Positions 26,273 to 35,473 of a stretch of DNA of 64,000 nucleotides are shown in pieces (position 1 is the stretch's first letter; each line of letters starts with the position of its first letter). The stretch comes from DASXQK01 sp963724385 (GTDB taxonomy: Bacteria; Pseudomonadota; Alphaproteobacteria; Dongiales; Dongiaceae), in contig CAVRUJ010000001.1 in the NCBI GenBank assembly GCA_963724385.1, positions 496,001 to 560,000 on the forward strand, written 5' to 3'. Position numbers and translations under genes: made by a program. The notes beneath the pieces were generated by a model that did no database searches, was not told the DNA's origin, and saw only the letters and a list, made by a program, of their open reading frames with translations.

Positions 26273-27406
26273 ATGTTGATGCGCGCATCGATCGTCGTCC
26301 TCGGCCTCATCGTCGCGGCGGCCGGCCTGCTCTGGTGGCTCGGCGCCGGCCGCGCCGTCCTGGAGAGGGGCCAGGCGCAACCCTCCGACCCGCCGGCGAT
26401 TCCGATCACCATCGGCGTAGCCACGACCGCCGACGTGCCTTTCTACCTCCAGGGGCTCGGCACGGTGCAGGCCTACAATTCCGTGACGGTGAAGAGCCGG
26501 GTCGATGGCCAGATCATGCAGGTCTTCTTCACCGAAGGTCAGGAGGTGAAGGCGGGCGACCGGCTGTTGCAGATCGACCCGCGCCAGTTCCAGACCGCGC
26601 TCGAATTGGCAGAGGCCACCCAACAGAAGGATGAGGCCCAGCTCGTGAGCGCGCGCGCGGACCTGGCCCGCTACACGCGCCTGATGAACAGCGGCTATCA
26701 GACCCAACAGGCCTTCGACACCCAACAGGCGCTGGTGGGCCAGCTCCAGGCCGCGATCAAGGCCGACCAGGCGCAGATCGACACGGCCAAGCTCAACCTC
26801 GGTTACGCCGACATCCGCGCGCCCATCGACGGGCGTACCGGCGCAAGGCTGGTCGATGCCGGCAACCTGATCCACGCCAGCGACAACACGGCGCTGGTCA
26901 CCATCACCCAGGTCCGGCCGATCTTCGTCGACTTCACGGTGGCGCAGGATCAGCTCGGCCCGATCCAGCAGTATCAGAGCCAGGCGCCTTTGACGGTCGA
27001 GGCCCTCGACAGCGAGGCCAAGACCATGCTTGCCGAGGGCAAGCTGTCGCTCATCGACAACCAGATCGACCAGACGACCGGTACCATTCATCTGAAGGCG
27101 ACGTTCGACAACGCGGACGAGAAGCTTTGGCCGGGGCAATTCGTGAATGCCAGGCTGGTGCTGCTGATCGCCAAGGGCGTCGTGACGGTGCCGGCCACCG
27201 CCGTGCAGCAGGGCGCCGACGGCTATTACGCCTATGTGCTGAAGCCGGACATGACGGTGGAGCGGCGGACCGTGGACGTGACGCGCTTCCAGGGCGGGCG
27301 GGCGGTCGTCGCCACGGGTATCGCCGCCGGCGAGAAGATCGTGACCGACGGGCAATACCGCCTCAGCCCCGGCGCCCATGTCCGGGTGCTGTCGGGCGCA
27401 GGCTGA
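26273..27406 (+). CDS. RND efflux periplasmic adaptor subunit (HlyD/MdtA family)
   Basis: A 377-aa membrane fusion protein with an N-terminal membrane anchor (about 1-22). The lipoyl halves are 'VTVKSRVDGQIMQVFFTEGQEVKAGDRLLQIDP' and 'LGYADIRAPIDGRTGARLVDAGNLI', with a helical hairpin and beta-barrel in between. No lipobox is visible. It links the inner-membrane pump encoded next (21-nt gap) to an outer-membrane channel, for which no gene is present here. ATGs at 26273 and 26279 are both possible starts. Confidence 0.93.
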   Translation: MLMRASIVVLGLIVAAAGLLWWLGAGRAVLERGQAQPSDPPAIPITIGVATTADVPFYLQGLGTVQAYNSVTVKSRVDGQIMQVFFTEGQEVKAGDRLLQIDPRQFQTALELAEATQQKDEAQLVSARADLARYTRLMNSGYQTQQAFDTQQALVGQLQAAIKADQAQIDTAKLNLGYADIRAPIDGRTGARLVDAGNLIHASDNTALVTITQVRPIFVDFTVAQDQLGPIQQYQSQAPLTVEALDSEAKTMLAEGKLSLIDNQIDQTTGTIHLKATFDNADEKLWPGQFVNARLVLLIAKGVVTVPATAVQQGADGYYAYVLKPDMTVERRTVDVTRFQGGRAVVATGIAAGEKIVTDGQYRLSPGAHVRVLSGAG

Positions 27407-27427
27407 GCCGCAGCGGGTGATCCGATC

Positions 27428-30400
27428 ATGAATGTTTCCGAGACCTTCATCCGGCGGCCGATCGCAACCGCGCTCATGATGCTGGCGGTGCTGGTCTTCG
27501 GCGGATCGGCCTATTTCCTCCTGCCGGTGGCGGCGCTGCCCAACGTCGATTTCCCGACCATCACGGTGTCCGCTCAGCTGCCGGGTGCGAGCCCGGACAC
27601 CATGGCCTCCTCGGTCGCCACGCCGCTGGAGCAGCAGTTCGCGGCCATCCCCGGCCTCGATTCCATGAGCTCGGTCAGCGGCCTGGGATCGACGACCATC
27701 ACGCTTCAGTTCACCCTCGACCGCAGCATTGATGGCGCCGCCCAGGACGTGCAGACGGCGATCAACGCCGCGAGCGGCTTGCTTCCCAAGGACCTGCCCA
27801 ATCCGCCGACCTACCGCAAGGACAATCCCGCCGATCGGCCGGTATTGATCTACGCGGTCCATTCCGACGACATGCCGATCTACAAGATCGACGACTACGC
27901 CAGCACCATCCTGGCGCAGAAGATTTCCGCCATTCCCGGGGTCTCCCAGGTCATCGTCGCAGGCCAGGCGATCTATTCCGCCCATGTCCAGGTCAATCCG
28001 GTCGCCCTCGCCGCCAAAGGCATCGGACTCGAGGATGTCCGCACCGCGATTGCCAATGCCAATCTCGACCAGGCCAAGGGCACGCTGGAGGGCGCCCAGC
28101 AGACCTTCACCCTCGACGCCAACGACCAGCTGTTTGATGCCGGGGCCTACCGGCAGGTCATCGTCGCCTACCGCAACGGGGCGCCGGTCCGGCTCGCCGA
28201 CGTCGGCGAGGTCATCAACTCGGTGCAACAGAACCGGATCGGCGCCTGGTACGGCACGCGGCGTGCGGAGATCCTGCTGATCAAGCGCCAGGCCGGGGCC
28301 AACACCATCGCCATCGTCGGGCAGATCAAGGCGATGATGAGCCGGCTTGTGGCCTCGATCCCGCAGGCGGTCAAGGTCGATCTCGTTTCCGACCGGTCGC
28401 TCACCATCCAGGCCTCGGTCAGGGAAGTGGAGCGGACCATGCTGATCACCATCGCGCTCGTGGTGATGGTGATCTTCGTCTTCCTGCGCCATCTCTGGGC
28501 GACGGTGATCCCGAGCGTGGCCATGCCGCTCGCCCTCATCGGCACCTTCGCGGCCATGTATGTCGTTGGCTACAGCCTCGACAACCTGTCGTTGATGGCG
28601 CTCACGATTTCCGTCGGCTTCGTCGTCGACGACGCCATCGTGATGATCGAGAACATCGTGCGCTACATCGAGCTGGGCCTCGACCCCTTCGCGGCGGCCC
28701 TCAAGGGCGCCGGGCAGATCGGCTTCACCATCGTTTCCATCACCTTCTCACTGACCGCAGTATTCATTCCGCTGCTGTTCATGGGCGGCATCGTCGGGCG
28801 CCTGTTCCACGAGTTCGCGGTCACGGTGACCATCGCCGTCATGGTCTCGGCCTTCGTCTCGCTGACGCTGACGCCGGTCATGTGTTCGCTGTTCCTCGAC
28901 CGGGAGGGCACCCATTCGTCGGGCCTGATCGGCAGGGCGGCGGAGCGCGCCTTCGATGCCGTGCGGAACGGCTATGACCGCAGCCTCACCTGGGTATTGA
29001 AACACCAGCCGCTGATGCTGATTCTGACCCTCAGCTTGATTGTCGTCACCGGCTATCTCTACGTCGTGATCCCGAAGGGCTTCTTCCCGCAGCAGGACAC
29101 CGGATTCATCTTCGGCCAGGCCGAGGCGCGCCAGGACATTTCCTTCGCCGGCATGTCCAAGATCCAGCATCGGCTGGCCGACATCGTCACCGCCGATCCG
29201 GACGTCTCAGGCGTCGTCAGCTTCGTAGGCGCAACCGCCGGCAACGCGGCCGAGAACACGGCGCGCATGTTCATCCAGCTGAAGCCGTTCGATCAGCGCC
29301 ATGCCACGGCGGACCAGATCATCCAGCGGCTGCGCCCGAAGGTCGCTGAGGTGCCGGGTGCCTTCTACTTCATGCAGGCGGGCCAGGATGTCAGCGTCGG
29401 CGGCCGCCTCAGCAAGACCCAATACCAGTTCACCCTCACCGACACCGACAGCGAAGAGCTGAACCACTGGGCGCCCATCATCGAGAAGGCGATGGCCAAG
29501 CTGCCGCAGCTGCAGGATGTGACCTCCGACCAGCAGATTGCGGCACCCCACCTGGCGGTCGTGGTCGACCGCGACCGCGCCTCGCGCCTCGGCCTGTCGC
29601 TTTCCGACGTCGACGGCACGCTCTACGACGCCTTCGGCCAGCGCCAGGTGGCGACGATCTACGCCGCGGCCAACCAGTACAAGGTCATCCTCGAAGTGCA
29701 GCCTGGCTTCCAAAGCGATCCCGCGGCGCTGGACCGGATTTTCGTCCCCGGCAAGAACGGCGCCCAGGTGCCGCTGAGCGCCATCGCCCATTTCGTCTCC
29801 AAGGTCGAGCCGCTCTCGGTCAACCATCAGGGCCAGTTCCCCGCCGTGACCCTGTCCTTCAACTTGGCGCCGGGCGTGGCACTCGGCCAGGCGGTGGATC
29901 GGATCAAGACGCTGGAGGCCGAACTCAAGACGCCCCAGACGCTGGAAGGCGAGTTCCAGGGCACGGCCCAGGCCTTCCAATCCTCGCTCTCCTCGACGCC
30001 GCTCCTGGTCGCCGCGGCGATCTTCGCGGTCTATGTCGTGTTGGGCATGCTCTACGAGAGCTTCATCCACCCGATCACGATCCTCTCGGCCCTGCCGCCC
30101 GCCGGCGTGGGCGCGCTGCTCATGCTGATGGCCACGGGCTATGACCTCAGCGTCATCGCCATCATCGGGATCATCCTCCTGATCGGCATCGTCAAGAAGA
30201 ACGCCATCATGATGATCGACTTCGCGCTGACGGCGGAGCGGCAGCATGGCAAGGCCCCGCTCGAGGCCATCCACGAAGCCTGCCTGCTCCGCTTCCGCCC
30301 GATCATGATGACGACCATGGCGGCGCTCTTCGGCAGCCTTCCCTTGGCGCTCGGCCAAGGTGCCGGCTCGGAGCTGCGCCGGCCGCTGGGTATCGCGATC

Positions 30401-30553
30401 GTCGGCGGGCTGCTGGTCTCCCAGTGGCTGACGCTCTACACGACCCCCGTGATCTATCTCTATCTCGGGCGGCTCGGAAATTGGCTCGGCCTGACCACGA
30501 CGACGAAGCGCCTGGTCGGCCCCGCCGTCGGCGTCGCCAGGGCAGCGGAGTAG
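27428..30553 (+). CDS. RND multidrug efflux pump, inner-membrane subunit (MdtB/AcrB family)
   Basis: A 1041-aa twelve-helix proton/drug antiporter, the full family length. It starts with the typical 'NVSETFIRRPIATALMMLAVLVFG' and contains the proton-relay helix 'ISVGFVVDDAIVMIENI' with paired Asp residues, two large periplasmic loops and 'GIVKKNAIMMIDFAL' in the second half. It works with the adaptor upstream to expel drugs, bile-salt-like or plant-derived toxins. A MarR gene follows after 6 nt, giving adaptor-pump-regulator order. Confidence 0.95.
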   Translation: MNVSETFIRRPIATALMMLAVLVFGGSAYFLLPVAALPNVDFPTITVSAQLPGASPDTMASSVATPLEQQFAAIPGLDSMSSVSGLGSTTITLQFTLDRSIDGAAQDVQTAINAASGLLPKDLPNPPTYRKDNPADRPVLIYAVHSDDMPIYKIDDYASTILAQKISAIPGVSQVIVAGQAIYSAHVQVNPVALAAKGIGLEDVRTAIANANLDQAKGTLEGAQQTFTLDANDQLFDAGAYRQVIVAYRNGAPVRLADVGEVINSVQQNRIGAWYGTRRAEILLIKRQAGANTIAIVGQIKAMMSRLVASIPQAVKVDLVSDRSLTIQASVREVERTMLITIALVVMVIFVFLRHLWATVIPSVAMPLALIGTFAAMYVVGYSLDNLSLMALTISVGFVVDDAIVMIENIVRYIELGLDPFAAALKGAGQIGFTIVSITFSLTAVFIPLLFMGGIVGRLFHEFAVTVTIAVMVSAFVSLTLTPVMCSLFLDREGTHSSGLIGRAAERAFDAVRNGYDRSLTWVLKHQPLMLILTLSLIVVTGYLYVVIPKGFFPQQDTGFIFGQAEARQDISFAGMSKIQHRLADIVTADPDVSGVVSFVGATAGNAAENTARMFIQLKPFDQRHATADQIIQRLRPKVAEVPGAFYFMQAGQDVSVGGRLSKTQYQFTLTDTDSEELNHWAPIIEKAMAKLPQLQDVTSDQQIAAPHLAVVVDRDRASRLGLSLSDVDGTLYDAFGQRQVATIYAAANQYKVILEVQPGFQSDPAALDRIFVPGKNGAQVPLSAIAHFVSKVEPLSVNHQGQFPAVTLSFNLAPGVALGQAVDRIKTLEAELKTPQTLEGEFQGTAQAFQSSLSSTPLLVAAAIFAVYVVLGMLYESFIHPITILSALPPAGVGALLMLMATGYDLSVIAIIGIILLIGIVKKNAIMMIDFALTAERQHGKAPLEAIHEACLLRFRPIMMTTMAALFGSLPLALGQGAGSELRRPLGIAIVGGLLVSQWLTLYTTPVIYLYLGRLGNWLGLTTTTKRLVGPAVGVARAAE

Positions 30554-30559
30554 GCGGGA

Positions 30560-31138
30560 ATGACCGATACCACGACCCCGGTGCAGGGAGCGCGGCGCAA
30601 TGGCGGCGTTGTCGTCACCATCCTGGAGCCCGAATTCGGCGCGCTGATCCGCGAAATATTCCGCCTCATGCGGCGCAACTTCGAACGTCGGGCGCAAGAG
30701 GCAAAGTTGCCGCTGACCCGCCTGCAGGCCTCCGCCCTGCTGCGCATCGCGCGACGGCAGGGCATCAGCCAGGCGAAGCTCGCCAACGCGCTCGATGTGC
30801 AGCCCATCATGGTCGTCGAGATCCTCGACAAGCTGCAGGCGATGGACCTGATCGAGCGCCGCAAGGCGCCTGGGGATCGGCGGGTCCATGAGCTTTGGCT
30901 GAAGCCCGCCGCCAAGCCGATGCTGGAGCAGATTCTCGTCGTTGTTCGCAGTGTCCGCAAAGTGGCCTTCGCCAGCTTCTCGCCTGATCAGCGCGAGGCG
31001 CTGTTCGCCGGGCTTGCTCGTGTCAGGGAGAACCTCTCCTGCTCTTCCGAAGTTACGGAAGAGGCGGAGAAGCCGCCAGGCGAGCGCAAGCCGGGGCTCC
31101 GCGCGAACGGCAAGCAGATGACCAGCAAGCGGCGATGA
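30560..31138 (+). CDS. MarR family transcriptional regulator of the RND operon
   Basis: A 192-aa protein with a winged helix ('GISQAKLANALDVQPIMVVEILDKLQAMDLIERR', about 72-105, then 'GDRRVHELWL' as the wing). The C-terminal 30 residues are charged and disordered, longer than usual for MarR. As the gene follows the pump directly, it probably senses pump substrates and represses the operon, perhaps at the palindrome at 26190. Its stop overlaps the start of a 56-aa membrane ORF. Confidence 0.9.
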   Translation: MTDTTTPVQGARRNGGVVVTILEPEFGALIREIFRLMRRNFERRAQEAKLPLTRLQASALLRIARRQGISQAKLANALDVQPIMVVEILDKLQAMDLIERRKAPGDRRVHELWLKPAAKPMLEQILVVVRSVRKVAFASFSPDQREALFAGLARVRENLSCSSEVTEEAEKPPGERKPGLRANGKQMTSKRR

Positions 31139-31305
31139 GCGTCTTCCAGTACACCGCCGAGGCCTATCGGCTTCTCCTCATGCTGGTCGGCCTGATCCTG
31201 CAAGCCCTGTTCGGGCCGCTCAGATACCTCACTTTGTCGGTGCTTCTGATCGGCATCCCCGGCGGCATTTGGCTGGTCCTCCTCTGGCATCGGCGCCGGC
31301 GCTAG
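31135..31305 (+). CDS. 56-aa membrane peptide coupled to marR
   Basis: A 57-codon ORF beginning at an ATGA overlap with the MarR stop and ending in TAG at 31303-31305. The product has two hydrophobic stretches ('LLLMLVGLILQALFGPL' and 'LTLSVLLIGIPGGIWLVLLW') and a basic tail (HRRRR). The exact 4-nt overlap and the clean membrane-protein composition argue that it is real. The role is unknown. It could be a small pump accessory, as AcrZ is for AcrB, but nothing in the sequence proves this. Confidence 0.6.
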   Translation: MSVFQYTAEAYRLLLMLVGLILQALFGPLRYLTLSVLLIGIPGGIWLVLLWHRRRR

Positions 31306-31338
31306 CGCGAGTCGGTTTGAACCAAGCTGGCCCGTGAA

Positions 31339-32196
31339 TCAGGCTTTGGCTGGCACGGCACGCGAGCGCTGAGGCAGCGTCCGTCCGCGCCAGGCTCCGG
31401 CCAGGGCCAGGAGCATCCCGGCAACGAAGACGATCCAGCCGGCCCTGCTGCCGGGCGTCCAGGCGAGCGCGGCGGCGAGCACACGGGCGGGATCGACGTG
31501 GAGCGTCAACCAGACATAGCCTGCTTCGCCGAGCGCCGCGCCGAGTCCGCAAGCGAGGCTGAGCAGCGCTAGCATCCGGAAGTTCGCTGCCGCGGCGGGC
31601 CTGAGCGAGCCCAGAACCCGATGGGCCATGAGCCAGGCAAAGATTCCGGCCATGGTCAGCGGCTCGCCGAAGCCGAGCCTTGTCTGGATGAAATAGTGGG
31701 TCAGGGCGAGGAAGCCGATGACATAGGCGAGGCGATGAAGCCAGCGCCAGTTGCGGCCGCCCAGACGCCGGATCATTCCCTCGGTCGAAGTGGCGGCAAG
31801 GGCGGCCAGGAACAGCAAGGCGGTGAAGCCGATGGTCAGATAAAACCGCAGGATCACTTCCGAGGCGACATGGCCCCAGGCAAAGGCCTGGTCTCCGGCA
31901 TAGGCGAGGAAGTGGAGCAACGCATAGCAGAACGCGGCGACGCCGATCATCCGGCGGACGGCGATGAGATGCGGGGCTTGCAGGATTCGCCGCACCGGCG
32001 TGACGGCCAGCGAAACAAACAGGAACCGGATGGCCCAGAGGCCCATCTGGTGATTGGCCTCGATCCAGGGACGCGGACCCAGCTGCCCCAGGCCAAAGGC
32101 CATGGCCGTCCACAGTCCCGGCGCGAACAACGCCAGGAATACGGCGAGCTTCATAGGCGAAAGACGCCCGCTTCGATCCTGCCAGGGATAGCTCAT
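31339..32196 (-). CDS. msrQ: Protein-methionine-sulfoxide reductase haem-binding subunit MsrQ
   Basis: A 285-aa six-helix haem b protein of the ferric-reductase/YedZ family. Segments such as 'WIEANHQMGLWAIRFLFVSLAVTPVRRIL', 'AFCYALLHFLAYAGDQ' and 'WRWLHRLAYVIGFLALTHYF' are typical of MsrQ. It passes electrons from the quinone pool to periplasmic MsrP, which repairs oxidised methionine. The start is ATG 32196. The usual partner msrP is not next to it: the upstream gene is a TauD-type dioxygenase. The C-terminal third carries additional hydrophobic helices. Confidence 0.88.
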   Translation of the reverse strand: MSYPWQDRSGRLSPMKLAVFLALFAPGLWTAMAFGLGQLGPRPWIEANHQMGLWAIRFLFVSLAVTPVRRILQAPHLIAVRRMIGVAAFCYALLHFLAYAGDQAFAWGHVASEVILRFYLTIGFTALLFLAALAATSTEGMIRRLGGRNWRWLHRLAYVIGFLALTHYFIQTRLGFGEPLTMAGIFAWLMAHRVLGSLRPAAAANFRMLALLSLACGLGAALGEAGYVWLTLHVDPARVLAAALAWTPGSRAGWIVFVAGMLLALAGAWRGRTLPQRSRAVPAKA

Positions 32197-32277
32197 GGCG
32201 GATGTCATAACCCAAGCGGGCCGCGAAGAGCCATCACGGCGCTTCACGAAAGCGAGGGGCGCCGCAGGCGCATCACC

Positions 32278-33141
32278 TCAAGCGGCGATGGGCTTCTCAC
32301 CGGCGATGGTCGTGCGGTGCATGAGGCGGCGCTGGCCGTCATAGTCGTTGACCGCGTAATGCATGGTGCAGCGGTTGTCCCAGATGGCGAGCGAACCCTG
32401 GGCCCAGCGGAAGCGGCAGGTGAATTCCGGCCTCTGGCAATGCTGATAGAGGAAGTCGAGGATCGGCCGGCTCTCGGCCTCGGTCATGCCCTCGAAGCGG
32501 GTGGTGTAGATCGAGTTGACGAACAGCGCCTTGCGGCCGCTTTCCGGGTGAAGCCGTACCACCGGCTGGGTGGTCTCCTTGTCGGCCTCGGGAATGTCGC
32601 GCTCGATCTTGATCGACCGACTCACCTTCAGATCCTTGGGCAAGCCGCCCCGGCCATAGGGCCGGCCCGCATGCATGGCCTTGAGGCCCAGCAGCATGCG
32701 CTTCATGCCGTCGGACAGCGCTTCGTAGGCGTCATACATGTTGGACCAGATGGTGTCGCCGCCATAGGCCGGCACCTCGCGGCCATAGAGGACCGAACCC
32801 ATGGGCGGCTCTTCCAGGAAGCTGAAGTCGGAATGCCAAGCATTGCCGAAGGTGCTGATCTTGCGCTCGTCGGCTTCCTTCAGCACCGCGATGATGTCGG
32901 GATACTCGTCGAGGTGCTTGACATAGGGCATGCGCACCAAGGGCCCGAACAGGCGGCTGAAGGCCAGGTGCTGCTCGGGCGTCAGCTGCTGGTCGCGGAA
33001 GAACAGCACCAGATGGTCGGTGAAGGCCTGGCGCAGTTCGACCGTCGCTGCGTTGCCGAGAGGCCCTGCCAGATCAACGCCCCGGACCTCGGCGCCGAGC
33101 GCGCCGGCAATGGGAAGAACCTCGATCGATTGGAAGGACAT
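32278..33141 (-). CDS. TauD/TfdA family 2-oxoglutarate dioxygenase
   Basis: A 287-aa Fe(II)/2-oxoglutarate oxygenase with His103-x-Asp105 ('AWHSDFSF'), His261 and Arg272 in the C-terminal segment 'NDYDGQRRLMHRTTIAG', which is well conserved in TauD-like proteins. The start is ATG 33141 after GGAAGGAC. The substrate could be taurine or another sulfonate, an alkyl sulfate, or an N-methylated compound. No transporter gene is adjacent to decide. It is distinct from the TfdA-like enzyme at 2.5 kb. Confidence 0.9.
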   Translation of the reverse strand: MSFQSIEVLPIAGALGAEVRGVDLAGPLGNAATVELRQAFTDHLVLFFRDQQLTPEQHLAFSRLFGPLVRMPYVKHLDEYPDIIAVLKEADERKISTFGNAWHSDFSFLEEPPMGSVLYGREVPAYGGDTIWSNMYDAYEALSDGMKRMLLGLKAMHAGRPYGRGGLPKDLKVSRSIKIERDIPEADKETTQPVVRLHPESGRKALFVNSIYTTRFEGMTEAESRPILDFLYQHCQRPEFTCRFRWAQGSLAIWDNRCTMHYAVNDYDGQRRLMHRTTIAGEKPIAA

Positions 33142-33201
33142 GGCCGGCACCTCTTCCGCCGAATCTGGTGGCGATCTTACCCCTCTTGACCCGCGCTGCA
33201 A

Positions 33202-34038
33202 TCAGAGGACGAAGGTGAGGAGGACAAAGGCGAGCCCCCCGGCGGCGAGGCAGTAGTAGGCGAAGGGGTTGAGGGCCTCGAAGTCGTGGCCCTTGAAGAA
33301 GCGCATCAGGAATACGGTGCTGGCATAGGCCGTCACCCCGGCGACGACACCCGCCAGCACCGAAATGCCCAGGCCGATGCCGCCGGCGGTCGTGGCGTGG
33401 AGCAGCTTCGGCAGCTCCAGCACGCCGGCACCGGCGATGATCGGCGTGGCCAAGAGGAAGGAAAAGCGCGCCGCCTCGGCATGGCTGAGGCCCAAGGCGA
33501 GCCCGGCACCCATGGTGAGGCCCGAGCGCGACAGGCCGGGGATCAGGGCACCAGCCTGGCAGAGGCCGATGAGCGCCGCCTGGCGCAGGCTCAGGTCTGC
33601 AGCGCCGCCCCGGGCCGCCTTGCGTCGCAGCCTTTCCGCCACCAGCAGGACGATGCCGTTGAGCGCGAGAAACAAGGCAGCCACCGCGGGCGCGCCGAAC
33701 AGGCCGCGGAAGAACTTCTCCAACAGGAAGCCGATGACCGCGGCCGGCAGGGTGCCGGCAACGAGGAGCAGCAAGAGGCGCCGGCTTTCGGCCACGGCGG
33801 GGCCTTGTCCCAGGATGCCGGCGAGAATCCCGATCCAGTCCCGCCAGAAATAGACCAGCAAGGCCGCGGCGGTGCCGAGATGAAGCATGACGAGGAACGG
33901 CAGAAAAGCCGGCGAATGCTGGTCGATCGACCAGCCGAGCAATCGGGGCAGGATCACGGCATGGCCGAGGCTGCTGACGGGGAAAAGCTCGGTCACCCCT
34001 TGCAGGGCGGCGAGCAGGATGGCCTGGATCTGGGACAT
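33202..34038 (-). CDS. uppP: Undecaprenyl-diphosphatase UppP (BacA)
   Basis: A 278-aa, roughly eight-helix membrane phosphatase. It converts C55-isoprenyl diphosphate to the monophosphate, recycling the lipid carrier for cell-wall synthesis, and it gives bacitracin resistance. Signature segments are 'LQGVTELFPVSSLGHAVIL' (N-terminal, with catalytic Glu and Ser/His) and 'LCQAGALIPGLSRSGLTMGAGL'. Length and layout are standard. It stands as an independent housekeeping gene, 60 nt upstream of the dioxygenase on the same strand. Confidence 0.93.
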   Translation of the reverse strand: MSQIQAILLAALQGVTELFPVSSLGHAVILPRLLGWSIDQHSPAFLPFLVMLHLGTAAALLVYFWRDWIGILAGILGQGPAVAESRRLLLLLVAGTLPAAVIGFLLEKFFRGLFGAPAVAALFLALNGIVLLVAERLRRKAARGGAADLSLRQAALIGLCQAGALIPGLSRSGLTMGAGLALGLSHAEAARFSFLLATPIIAGAGVLELPKLLHATTAGGIGLGISVLAGVVAGVTAYASTVFLMRFFKGHDFEALNPFAYYCLAAGGLAFVLLTFVL

Positions 34039-34124
34039 GGTGCTCCTTGGTCGCTGCTGAGAAACGGCTCGGCCCGACCCTCCCGCCGGCCGACGGGACT
34101 ATACCGGTGCCACCCGGCGGACGG

Positions 34125-35330
34125 TCAATGCTTGCCCACCAGCGCCAGGTTAAAGCCGAGGCCGATCAATGAAGTGACGGCGATCACCGCCGCCATAGGC
34201 ACCGCCGTCCCGTTGGCGAAGAAGCCGACCGCCCCGCCGGCCAAAGCGCCCATGGCGAACTGGAGCATGCCCACCAAAGCTGACGCCGAGCCGGCAAGCT
34301 CCGGATGGGTCGACATGGCTCCGGCCGAGGCATTGGCGCCGACCATGCCGGTCATGCCGAGGAAGACGAAGAGCCCCGCCGCGATCCCGGCCAGCGCCCA
34401 GAGGCCGCTCGCCGCGATAGCAAGCAGAACCACGCCGCAGCCGGCGGACGCAATGCAGCCGATGCGCAGCATCCGGTCGGTGCCGAGCCGTAGGACGAGA
34501 CGGCTGTTGGCCATGTTGACCAGGATCATGGAGACGATGTTGACGGCGAAGAGATAGCCGTAGTTCTGCGGCTTTATCCCGAACAGCACGATATAGACGA
34601 AGGGCGTGCCGGAGATGTAAGCGAACAGCCCGCAATAGACGAAAGCCGAAGAGAGGGCATAGCCGAGGCAGCGCCGGTCGGTGAGGAGCCGGCGATAGCC
34701 CGCGAGCATGCCGAAGAGGTTCGTCTTTACCCGTCTTTCAGGCGGCAAGGTCTCGGGCAGGGAAAGCAGCCCCGCCAGAACCAGCACGCCGAAGGCGGCC
34801 TGGGCCCAGAATATGGTCCGCCATCCGGCCAGCAGCAGGATCTGGCCGCCGATCACCGGGGCCACCATAGGGGCGATGCCCATGACCAGCATCATCATCG
34901 ACAGCATGCTGGCCGCTCGGTCGCGTTGGAAGATGTCGCGCAGCATGGCGCGGGCCAGAACCGGCCCGGCACAGGCGCCCAGCGCCTGGACGAACCGCCA
35001 GAGCGACAGGGTGACGATGTCGCCGGCGATGCTGCAGCCGAGGCAGCCGACGACATAGAGGACAACTCCCGCGGCGATCGGCCCGCGCCGGCCCAGCCAA
35101 TCGCCGAAGGCGCCCCAGGCGATCTGGCCGGCGCCGAAGCCGAGCAGGAAGGCCGAAAGCGACAATTGGACCCGATCCTGGTCGATGGCGAAGGCTCTGC
35201 CGATCGTCGGCAGGGCGGGCAGATAGATATCGACCCCCATGGGCCCGAAGGCCATGAGCATGCCGAGCGTGGCGATGAACAGGGGGCCGACGACCACCGG
35301 CTTCGATCCGGCGGCGCGCTTGGCTGGCAT
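34125..35330 (-). CDS. Bcr/CflA family multidrug efflux MFS transporter
   Basis: A 401-aa major facilitator with twelve predicted helices. The N-terminal motif 'GVDIYLPALPTIGRAFAIDQDRVQLSLSAFLLGFGAGQIAWG' and loop motif 'GAFGDWLGRRGPIAAG' are typical of the DHA1 Bcr/CflA branch. It exports drugs such as bicyclomycin or chloramphenicol, or amino-acid-like compounds, using the proton gradient. The N-terminal 'MPAKRAAGSKPV' is a short basic cytoplasmic tail. No regulator is adjacent. Confidence 0.92.
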   Translation of the reverse strand: MPAKRAAGSKPVVVGPLFIATLGMLMAFGPMGVDIYLPALPTIGRAFAIDQDRVQLSLSAFLLGFGAGQIAWGAFGDWLGRRGPIAAGVVLYVVGCLGCSIAGDIVTLSLWRFVQALGACAGPVLARAMLRDIFQRDRAASMLSMMMLVMGIAPMVAPVIGGQILLLAGWRTIFWAQAAFGVLVLAGLLSLPETLPPERRVKTNLFGMLAGYRRLLTDRRCLGYALSSAFVYCGLFAYISGTPFVYIVLFGIKPQNYGYLFAVNIVSMILVNMANSRLVLRLGTDRMLRIGCIASAGCGVVLLAIAASGLWALAGIAAGLFVFLGMTGMVGANASAGAMSTHPELAGSASALVGMLQFAMGALAGGAVGFFANGTAVPMAAVIAVTSLIGLGFNLALVGKH

Positions 35331-35400
35331 CGGGCTTTCCGGGCGAGAACGGGGAGGGTCTGCAGCTTCGGGGATGCCGCCGGCCGAGGCAAGCCCTCTT

Positions 35401-35444
35401 CAGGGCCCGGCCACCTCTCGCCGGCAAAGCCAGCCGGGGCCCTG
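35401..35444 (-). terminator. GC-rich inverted repeat, possible terminator of the SH3 gene
   Basis: CAGGGCCCGGC (35401-35411) pairs with GCCGGGGCCCTG (35433-35444) with one bulged base. It lies about 30 nt downstream of the SH3-domain gene on the minus strand. There is no U-tract, so it may act as a pause or mRNA end-stabiliser rather than an intrinsic terminator. Confidence 0.35.
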
Positions 35445-35473
35445 TTCAGGCCCCGAGGACCCGGCCGCGTTGT

